The notes under the pieces were generated by a model. It searched no databases. It worked only from the letters and a program-made list of their open reading frames with translations, and was not told the origin of the DNA. From assembly GCA_013824905.1 (NCBI GenBank), contig PNOO01000008.1, positions 1-22,618 on the forward strand: a stretch of DNA of 22,618 nucleotides. The letters run 5' to 3'. The translations under genes were made by a program, and so were the position numbers. The stretch is from Syntrophus sp. (in: bacteria) (lineage in GTDB: Bacteria; Desulfobacterota; Syntrophia; Syntrophales; UBA5619). Positions within the stretch are counted from its first letter, which is position 1; each line of letters opens with the position of its first letter. Positions 7,632 to 13,420 of the stretch are shown in pieces.

Positions 7632-9584
7632 CTACCCTATGGCGATCATGCCGATACGGTAACAGCGCAGACACCGCTCCGCCTCGTCCGTCGCCTCATT
7701 GATTTTATAGCCCGTCTCCACTTCGTCGAACGACCACTTCCTCGTCTCCGGTTCCAGCATGGGCAGGTGCGCCTTCTTCAGACCGCCAATGGCGCCGAAC
7801 TGTTCTTTTTTATTGTAAACCCCAAGCTGGGAAAAAAGGGATTTGAATTTCTCGTCAATAGACGCTTCCACCTTGCCGCCGGAAAGATAGAGGTCGATCT
7901 TTTCCGCCGCCTTTTTTCCCGTACCGGTGGCCTTGACCAGCACATCGGGACCCGTGACGCAGTCCCCGGAGGCGAATACCCCCTCCTGCGATGTAGTGAA
8001 GGTTTCCTCGTCGGCGTCGATGGTATTCCATTTGGTCAGTCGGATGCCGTCTTTTTCCGAAAGGAAGGAGAGGTTGACCTTCTGACCGATAGCCGGGATC
8101 AGGATGTCCGTTTCGATGATGAATTCCGAACCGGCGACCGGGACGGGTCTTCTGCGGCCGCTCTTGTCCGGTTCACCGAGTTCCATGCGAATGCACTCCA
8201 CTCCGACGACCTTTCCCTCCCGGGAGAGGATTCGCGTGGGATTGCAAAGGTAGTGGAATTTGACTTTCTCCTCCTCGGCGTCATGGATCTCTACCGGGTC
8301 GGCCGGCATTTCCACTATGGTGCGCCGGTAGACGAGGTTCGCATCCTCCTTGCCGATGCGAAAGGAGGAGCGGACACAGTCGATCGCCACATTGCCGCCA
8401 CCGACCACCACCACTTTCTTCCCTTCGGGGTAAGGATCCTTTCCCTGGCTGATGTCCAGAAGATACCGGACGCCGGGGATGAAGCCCCGGTATCCCATCT
8501 CTTCGCCCTCCACGCCCATGGGCATGCTGTCATGGGCGCCCACGCCGATGAAGACGGCGGCATAGTCTTTTCTCAGATCCGTAAGGGTAATCTCTTTTCC
8601 CACCTCGACGCCGTAGCGTATCTCCACGCCGGCCCCCTTGATGATGTCCACCTCGCGCCCGAGGATCTGCCGGGGCAGGCGGAAATCCGGGATCCCTACG
8701 GCGGCCATGCCCCCCGGTTCGGGGAGTTTCTCGAAGATCGTCGGCTGGTAACCCTTCAGGGCCAGGGTATAGGCGCAGGAGAGGCCTGCCGGACCGGCGC
8801 CGATAATGGCGACTTTCCGGCCGGCACTTTTGGCAGCGGCGCCTTTGGGATGTCTGTCTTTCTCTATTTCGTAATCCGCGGCAAACCGCTTCAGATTCTT
8901 GATGGAGATGGACTCATCGAGGTTTGCCCTCCGGCAGTTCGATTCGCAGGGACGGATACAGACCCTGCCGAGGGTCCCGGCCATGCAGATGCTCTCCCGG
9001 ATCGTGGCCAGCGATTCGGCGAACCGCTGCTCGCCGATCTCCTCCACGTAACGGGGAATATCGAGACTGCTGGGGCAGACGCTGACGCAGGGGGCGGTCA
9101 CGGAAAACCGGTACCGGCCTTCAGGCGATTTCCTGCCTTTCGTAGCGGCATCGGTAAAGGCCTGAGGGAAGTATTTCAGCGCATGGAGGATGGGGTTCAT
9201 GCCCGTCTGGCCGATGGAACACTTGGACCCCTCCCGGATCTGCCGCGCGAGATCCCCGATACGGGCGACGTTTTCCGCCCGACCCTCTCCGGAGGCGATC
9301 TTCCTGAGCCAGTCGCAAACCAGCCGCGTCCCGACCCGGCAGGGGAAACATTTTCCGCAGGACTCCGACTGCACGGCCTCCGCATATCGGGCGCACATGT
9401 CGACGATGTCCACATCCCCATCGCACAGAACGATGCCGTCCCAGCCCATGAAGGCCTTGATCCGTTCGCCGGTCCGGAACTCCGCCGGAAGCTTGACGTT
9501 TCCCGGTTGCCTGCGGTCCTGCTCCGCGGCCGTCCGGTTGTCGACCAGCTCTTCCTGCCAGGAGCTGAAAATGATTTTTTCCAT
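7632..9584 (-). CDS. NuoF [4Fe-4S]-domain / GltD-type FAD-NAD(P)H oxidoreductase fusion (SfrB-like), in place of NuoE and NuoF
   Basis: This 650-residue protein sits where nuoE and nuoF normally lie. Residues 45-143 match the C-terminal N3-cluster domain of NuoF (C76, C79, C82 in ESCGKCFPCRVGT, and C122 in SKCSIGQTGMNP). The FMN/NADH Rossmann and SLBB domains of NuoF are absent. Residues 160-235 carry the GltD-type cysteine cluster (C166, C170, C200, C209, C213, C217). Then come an FAD Rossmann motif GAGPAG (262-267), a second dinucleotide motif GGGNVAIDC (395-403), the basic YRR (419-421) that suggests NADPH, and the FAD-closing segment GVFASGDCVTGPD. This layout matches the beta subunit SfrB of Geobacter NADPH-Fe(III) oxidoreductase. 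It starts 4 bases after nuoD. I infer that it feeds NADPH (or NADH) electrons into the complex I arm through NuoG. Confidence 0.9.
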   Translation of the reverse strand: MEKIIFSSWQEELVDNRTAAEQDRRQPGNVKLPAEFRTGERIKAFMGWDGIVLCDGDVDIVDMCARYAEAVQSESCGKCFPCRVGTRLVCDWLRKIASGEGRAENVARIGDLARQIREGSKCSIGQTGMNPILHALKYFPQAFTDAATKGRKSPEGRYRFSVTAPCVSVCPSSLDIPRYVEEIGEQRFAESLATIRESICMAGTLGRVCIRPCESNCRRANLDESISIKNLKRFAADYEIEKDRHPKGAAAKSAGRKVAIIGAGPAGLSCAYTLALKGYQPTIFEKLPEPGGMAAVGIPDFRLPRQILGREVDIIKGAGVEIRYGVEVGKEITLTDLRKDYAAVFIGVGAHDSMPMGVEGEEMGYRGFIPGVRYLLDISQGKDPYPEGKKVVVVGGGNVAIDCVRSSFRIGKEDANLVYRRTIVEMPADPVEIHDAEEEKVKFHYLCNPTRILSREGKVVGVECIRMELGEPDKSGRRRPVPVAGSEFIIETDILIPAIGQKVNLSFLSEKDGIRLTKWNTIDADEETFTTSQEGVFASGDCVTGPDVLVKATGTGKKAAEKIDLYLSGGKVEASIDEKFKSLFSQLGVYNKKEQFGAIGGLKKAHLPMLEPETRKWSFDEVETGYKINEATDEAERCLRCYRIGMIAIG

Positions 9585-9588
9585 CCCT

Positions 9589-10764
9589 TTACCTGTCTAT
9601 CTCCCCCAGCACGATGTCGATGCTGCCGATGGCGGCAACGACATCCGCGACCATTTGTCCTTCGATCATCCGCGGCAGGGCGCCGAGATTGATGAAGGAC
9701 GGCGGTCTGATTTTCATCCGGAAGGGCTTGTTGGTCCCGTCGCTGATCAAGTAAAAACCGAGTTCGCCCTTCGACGATTCGATGGAGGCGTAAACCTCGC
9801 CGCGGGGGGTCTTGAAGCCCTCTTCCATGATCTTGAAATGCCGGATCAGGGCGGCAATATCCTTGCCCACCTCTTCTTTTGCCGGCGGCGTCACCAGCGG
9901 CGCATCGACGGCCATCACGGGTCCCTCGGGGAGCTTCTCCATAGCCTGCGCGACGATCCGGTTGGATTGCCTCATCTCCTTGAGTCGGACCAGGTAGCGA
10001 TCATACACGTCTCCCTTCCGCCCCAGAGGGATCTCAAAATCAAAATCCTCATAGCTCGAATAGGGATAGGCCTTCCTTACGTCGTAATACACGCCGGACG
10101 CCCGGAGCACGGGTCCCGTGACCCCGTAGTTGATGCAATCCGCGCCGGACATCGGAGAGATCCCCTGCGTCCTTTTCTTCCAGATGATGTTTTCCGTCAG
10201 CAGCGTTTCGTATTCATCGACCCTCTTGGGGAATGTCTCGACGAACGCTTTGACGCGCGGCAAAAAAGGTTCGGGAATATCGGCGGCAATGCCTCCGATC
10301 CGGATGAAACTCGGGGTGAGCCGGGCGCCGGTCACCAGCTCCAGCATCCCGAGGATCTCTTCCCTGTCCCGAAAGGCGTAAAAGAGCAAAGTCATCGCCC
10401 CGAGGTCCAGGGCATGCGTGGCGATCCAGAGGAGGTGGGCTGCAATCCGCTGGAGCTCGGCCAGCAATACCCGCAGATACTGGGCCCTTTTGGGAATAGC
10501 GATATCCAGGAGTTTCTCCACTGCCAGGCAGTAGGCAAGATTGTTGGAAAGGCCGCTTGTGTAGTCCAGCCGGTCCGTCAGTGTCAGGGCCTGGGGGTAG
10601 GTCATGGATTCGGCTAGCTTCTCTATCCCCCGGTGGAGATAACCGATGTCCGGAACGGCCTTGACGATGACCTCGCCGTCCAGTTCCAAAAGGAGCCGGA
10701 GCACCCCGTGCGTTGCCGGATGCTGGGGACCCATGTTAATCGTCATCAGGCGTGTTTCAGACAT
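9589..10764 (-). CDS. nuoD: NADH-quinone oxidoreductase subunit D (NuoD)
   Basis: The 391-residue, 49-kDa-type subunit is related to the large subunit of [NiFe] hydrogenases and contributes the quinone site of complex I. Signatures include MGPQHPATHGVLRLLLELDG near the N-terminus and PDIGYLHRGIEKL shortly after. The C-terminal region ends in VAAIGSIDIVLGEIDR, typical of NuoD. The open frame extends upstream to 10824, but I chose ATG 10764. It has AAAGGAAA just upstream, begins MSETRLMTINMGPQHPATHG, and overlaps the nuoC stop by 8 bases (ATGTCTGA). NuoC and NuoD are separate here, not fused as in E. coli. Confidence 0.96.
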   Translation of the reverse strand: MSETRLMTINMGPQHPATHGVLRLLLELDGEVIVKAVPDIGYLHRGIEKLAESMTYPQALTLTDRLDYTSGLSNNLAYCLAVEKLLDIAIPKRAQYLRVLLAELQRIAAHLLWIATHALDLGAMTLLFYAFRDREEILGMLELVTGARLTPSFIRIGGIAADIPEPFLPRVKAFVETFPKRVDEYETLLTENIIWKKRTQGISPMSGADCINYGVTGPVLRASGVYYDVRKAYPYSSYEDFDFEIPLGRKGDVYDRYLVRLKEMRQSNRIVAQAMEKLPEGPVMAVDAPLVTPPAKEEVGKDIAALIRHFKIMEEGFKTPRGEVYASIESSKGELGFYLISDGTNKPFRMKIRPPSFINLGALPRMIEGQMVADVVAAIGSIDIVLGEIDR

Positions 10765-11272
10765 CGGTTTGATTTCCTTTTTCCTCCTCCAGACAGACGG
10801 GAAAAGGCTTGTCAAAATCCACACCCTTGAGAGGATAATCCTTCCTCAGGGGATAGCCGGAAAAATCTTCCGGAAGCAGGATGCGTCTCAAATCGGGGTG
10901 GTGGCTGAACTCGATCCCGAACATATCGTACACTTCCCTTTCCATCCAGTCCGCGGCCTTCCAGATGTCGCTCACCGTATCCACCGCTGCGCCCTCGGGC
11001 GCCCCGATCTTGATCTTCAGTCTGTTGTTGTATTTCATGGAGTGAAGAAGATAAACGACCAGGAAACGGGGCGATTCGGTTCCGGAGTCCACACCGGCAA
11101 TATCGACCAGCAGGTCGTAAAGCGTGCCATCGCTCTCCTTCAGGAACGTCATGACCGCCCGAAGCTGTCCTTTATCCACCGTGACAAGGATTTCGCCTCT
11201 GAACTCCTCGATCCCCCGCACCGCCTCCGGAAATTTTTCCCTGAGCCGCTCGCATGCTGTGCACTTAGCCAT
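10757..11272 (-). CDS. nuoC: NADH-quinone oxidoreductase subunit C (NuoC)
   Basis: The 171-residue, 30-kDa-type subunit supports the NuoD/NuoB/NuoI core of the hydrophilic arm. The family signature lies at about residues 120-155: EREVYDMFGIEFSHHPDLRR, followed by ILLPEDFSGYPLRKDYPLKG. The N-terminal half shows the usual weakly conserved alpha/beta fold. It begins with ATG inside the end of nuoB (8-base overlap ATGGCTAA) and overlaps nuoD by 8 bases at its end, so B, C and D are tightly coupled. Length is at the short end of normal. Confidence 0.96.
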   Translation of the reverse strand: MAKCTACERLREKFPEAVRGIEEFRGEILVTVDKGQLRAVMTFLKESDGTLYDLLVDIAGVDSGTESPRFLVVYLLHSMKYNNRLKIKIGAPEGAAVDTVSDIWKAADWMEREVYDMFGIEFSHHPDLRRILLPEDFSGYPLRKDYPLKGVDFDKPFPVCLEEEKGNQTDV

Positions 11273-11756
11273 TGCTCCCCCACGGCAAGCTGACCAGTTT
11301 TCTCTCTGTCGATTTCTCCCGGGCGATCTTTTCCTGCAGGGAGATCAGCCCTTTCAGAAGACCTTCCGGGCGGGGCGGGCAACCGGGAACGTAAACATCC
11401 ACCGGGACAATCTGATCGACACCCTGGACGACGCTATAGGATTGGAAAATACCCCCGCTGCAGGCACAGGAGCCGTAGGCGATCACCCATTTCGGCTCGG
11501 GCATCTGATCATAGATGCGTCGGAGCACGGGCGCCATCTTCTTTGTCAACGTCCCGGCGACAATCATCAGATCGGCTTGACGGGGAGACGGCCTGAAGAC
11601 CTCGGCGCCGAAGCGGGCGATGTCGTAGGTCGCCGAACTTGCCACCATCATCTCCAGGGCGCAACACGCCAGACCGAAGGTGACGGGCCAGATGGAGTTT
11701 TTTCTCGCCCAGTTGATGACATCCTGCAGCGAGTCCGGCACAACCTCTACTGCCAT
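11265..11756 (-). CDS. nuoB: NADH-quinone oxidoreductase subunit B (NuoB), cluster N2
   Basis: The 163-residue subunit binds cluster N2, the last iron-sulfur centre before quinone. The ligand set is visible as adjacent C31-C32 in FGLACCALEMM, C97 in YGSCACSGG, and C126 in VPGCPPRPEGLL. The frame can be extended 7 codons to a GTG at 11777. I prefer ATG 11756 because AAGGGG and GGAGG lie just upstream and the protein then begins MAVEVVPDSLQD. With this start it overlaps nuoA by 10 bases. It overlaps nuoC by 8 bases at its end. Confidence 0.96.
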   Translation of the reverse strand: MAVEVVPDSLQDVINWARKNSIWPVTFGLACCALEMMVASSATYDIARFGAEVFRPSPRQADLMIVAGTLTKKMAPVLRRIYDQMPEPKWVIAYGSCACSGGIFQSYSVVQGVDQIVPVDVYVPGCPPRPEGLLKGLISLQEKIAREKSTERKLVSLPWGSNG

Positions 11757-12100
11757 TCCAGAGCCCCTTTCCTCCACAGATAGACGTAACCGATCAACAG
11801 GATGATCACAAAAAACAGCATCACTAGAAAACCGAAGAGTTTCAGACTGCCCGCCACAACCGCCCAGGGATAGAGGAACATGATTTCAATGTCGAAAATC
11901 AGAAAAAGCATCGCTACGATATAGTAGCGGATATTGATCTTCATCCGGGTCGGCCCTATGGTCTGCATGCCGCATTCATAAACGGAGAGTTTAATCCTGT
12001 TGGAAATCCGATGGCCAAGAAGATAGGAGGCGCCGACAATGAGCAGCGCTATAAGGCCGGCAAAAATCATCATGACGAGAATGGGAACATATTCGATCAT
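11747..12100 (-). CDS. nuoA: NADH-quinone oxidoreductase subunit A (NuoA), first gene of the operon
   Basis: The 117-residue protein has three transmembrane helices. The conserved loop SVYECGMQ after helix 1 corresponds to the flexible, quinone-proximal loop of the family. The membrane acidic cluster FDIEIMFLYPWA in helix 2 is intact. A GAGG ribosome site lies about ten bases upstream of the ATG. It is the first nuo gene, about 115 bases downstream of the predicted transcription start, and overlaps nuoB. Confidence 0.96.
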   Translation of the reverse strand: MIEYVPILVMMIFAGLIALLIVGASYLLGHRISNRIKLSVYECGMQTIGPTRMKINIRYYIVAMLFLIFDIEIMFLYPWAVVAGSLKLFGFLVMLFFVIILLIGYVYLWRKGALEWQ

Positions 12101-12221
12101 GGTTCATCGCCTCATGAGAGAATGAAAAAACGACAATCGGGCGCGAGCCGCCATCACCGCTGATCATCAGGCTGAGGGGAGCAAACTTTACGCTCCGACC
12201 TGTCCGCCGGCGGCGGCATAC

Positions 12222-12250
12222 TTCATATAAGGCAATCCCTTCGTTGTCAA
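12222..12250 (-). promoter_or_regulatory. Predicted sigma70-type promoter of the nuo operon
   Basis: On the minus strand a perfect TTGACA (12250-12245) is followed by a 17-base spacer and TATGAA (12227-12222, four of six matches to TATAAT). Transcription would start near 12215, leaving a leader of about 115 bases before nuoA. A perfect 10-base palindrome CCGCCGGCGG (12204-12213) would sit right at the start of the transcript. The promoter is called by eye from consensus. Confidence 0.6.
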
Positions 12251-12260
12251 GACAAAATTG

Positions 12261-12391
12261 ATGAACTCGTAAAAAGTCAAAAATGCCCAAGAATCCTCAT
12301 TCCGGTGATAATCGGAATGAGGAGATTTCAATGCGTAACAAAAACACTGGAAACCGGTTTTCACCGGTGTGACGACTTTTTACGCGATCAT
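12261..12391. repeat. MITE-like element with 18-base terminal inverted repeats
   Basis: The left end ATGAACTCGTAAAAAGTC (12261-12278) and the right end GACTTTTTACGCGATCAT (12374-12391) are inverted complements at 16 of 18 positions. They enclose 95 bases without a gene. Inside is a perfect 10-bp stem CCTCATTCCG/CGGAATGAGG (12295-12322) and a smaller hairpin near 12351-12366. Such CATTCCGG/ACTTTTTACGAG elements resemble dispersed repeats I recall from Deltaproteobacteria. No clear target-site duplication was found. Its left end lies about 10 bases from the -35 box of the nuo promoter. Confidence 0.6.
12340..12370 (-). terminator. Possible terminator of the iron cluster, inside the repeat element
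   Basis: On the minus strand ACACCGG ... CCAGTGT (one mismatch) forms a stem and is followed by five U residues, with an inner ACCGG/CCGGT stem. It lies about 60 bases after the dtxR-feoA stop and could end that transcript before the nuo promoter. The stem is imperfect. Confidence 0.3.
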
Positions 12392-12428
12392 AAAATGGGG
12401 CTTTATGTGAATGCAATATGATCAGGAA

Positions 12429-13088
12429 CTAACCCTTTTCCTGCAGACGAGTGATGAATATCTCCCGTGCCATCTGGGCATCAATGGCAAATTCCGAATA
12501 GCCGACCCGAAAGATATAGGAGGGATAAGACTGCATAAGGTGGATGGGATTGCCGGGGAGCACTCCCATGGCGACCAGTTTCTGCATCTTTTTATTGTCT
12601 TCGGTCTGTATATAGGCGATCTTTCCTTCCTCACCGGATTTGAGTTCCGTAAGCGGTACAACCCCCAGGTCGCCGCTCCGCTTGGCCTCCAGGCAGCAAT
12701 CGCCGGCAGGGATAGCCTTCCCATGCGGACAGGTATCCGGATGATTCAGCATCGTACACACTTTTGCATCCACGCCCTCGTTCAGAAGATGTTCGAATTG
12801 ACAGGCCTTGTTATCTCCGCTTTCTCCCCTGATATTGAGGACATCCATGATAAGCCTCTCCGCGAGGCGATGGCGTCGGATGGTCATGCGGCCCTCTTGT
12901 CTTCCTTCCGGCCGGAAAGTGATCCTCCCCTCTTTTATCTCGATCAAGGCCAGTTTCGTGAGTTCATCAAAGGCCGGATCATCGGCGGCGACGCCGATTC
13001 TTTCCATTGCGGCGAATCCCTCTCCATTCTCCTCAATGGCCGTCCACATGGCCTCCAATATCTCCTCCGCCTTTTCAGATAATTTCAT
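12429..13088 (-). CDS. DtxR-family metal-dependent regulator with C-terminal FeoA domain
   Basis: The 219-residue protein should be a metal-sensing transcription factor. The N-terminal winged-helix region (about 1-70) is followed by a DtxR metal/dimer domain. H73 and E77 in RRHRLAERL, and C96, E99, H100 in KACQFEH, align with the primary metal site of DtxR. The Cys at 96 is the DtxR/IdeR (iron) type. DtxR H98 appears replaced by D92. The segment CPHGKAIP (120-127) is a family hallmark and several extra cysteines lie around it. Residues about 143-215 form a FeoA/SH3-like domain. I chose ATG 13088, 6 bases after AGGAG, over the overlapping GTG 13091. It is the last gene of the fur-feoB cluster. 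I infer iron control of this cluster, perhaps with FeoA acting on FeoB. Confidence 0.87.
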   Translation of the reverse strand: MKLSEKAEEILEAMWTAIEENGEGFAAMERIGVAADDPAFDELTKLALIEIKEGRITFRPEGRQEGRMTIRRHRLAERLIMDVLNIRGESGDNKACQFEHLLNEGVDAKVCTMLNHPDTCPHGKAIPAGDCCLEAKRSGDLGVVPLTELKSGEEGKIAYIQTEDNKKMQKLVAMGVLPGNPIHLMQSYPSYIFRVGYSEFAIDAQMAREIFITRLQEKG

Positions 13089-13157
13089 CACTTTCTCCTT
13101 TGATCATTTCATTCGGCCATGTGTCTTCTCTACAAGACCTTCCCACCCCCACCCTAA

Positions 13158-13186
13158 CCCTCCCCCGTCGAGGGGGAGGGTTTTTT
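13158..13186 (+). repeat. C/G-rich hairpin followed by T6 (terminator-like on the plus strand, probable dispersed repeat)
   Basis: The perfect 9-bp stem CCCTCCCCC/GGGGGAGGG with a 5-base loop is followed by six T on the plus strand. No plus-strand gene ends nearby, and on the minus strand there is no U-run. It is therefore more likely a dispersed CCCTAACCCTCCCC-type palindromic repeat lying between the cysteine-rich gene and dtxR-feoA than a working terminator. A GAC-T7-ACGAG sequence directly after it (13188-13202) resembles the ends of the element at 12261-12391. Confidence 0.5.
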
Positions 13187-13246
13187 AGACTTTTTTTACG
13201 AGGGCATCCCAATCATCTTATTTATCAGTTACCGCGGGTAAATGCA

Positions 13247-13420
13247 TTATCCCCGTGCGAACCATTTTTTTAATTTTTTTATCCACTGAGGTTCTTTGGG
13301 AATTTCATAGTTGCAGCGGGGGCACTTCACCATTTTGCAGCCGGAGCCCACGGGACAACTTTTGCATCCCTGGATGCCGTCCTCCTCCTTGAATTCATAT
13401 CCGCAGAAATCACAGCGCAT
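13247..13420 (-). CDS. Small cysteine-rich (zinc-ribbon-like) protein of the feo cluster
   Basis: This 57-residue protein contains seven cysteines: C3 and C6 (CDFC), C19 and C22 (CKSC), C28 (GSGCKM), and C33 and C36 (CPRC). A basic, Trp-containing tail follows (QWIKKLKKWFARG). The two CxxC pairs at the ends suggest a zinc ribbon, and the inner cysteines could bind another metal or iron-sulfur cluster. The start ATG shares one base with the feoB stop (TGATG), so translation is probably coupled. It is too short for usual gene-length cut-offs. It is not the helical FeoC of enterobacteria. I infer a role with FeoB in ferrous iron handling from position alone. Confidence 0.8.
   Translation of the reverse strand: MRCDFCGYEFKEEDGIQGCKSCPVGSGCKMVKCPRCNYEIPKEPQWIKKLKKWFARG

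Noticed and set aside
6228..9692. Very long plus-strand open frame (over 1,100 codons) opposite the NuoF/GltD fusion and NuoG
   Set aside because: It is antisense to two genes with clear cofactor motifs, its translation is rich in Arg, Gly, Asp and His with no domain I recognise, and long antisense frames are common in GC-rich genes.
9190..10617. 475-codon plus-strand open frame opposite nuoD and the fusion gene
   Set aside because: It crosses two real genes on the other strand and shows no recognisable domain.
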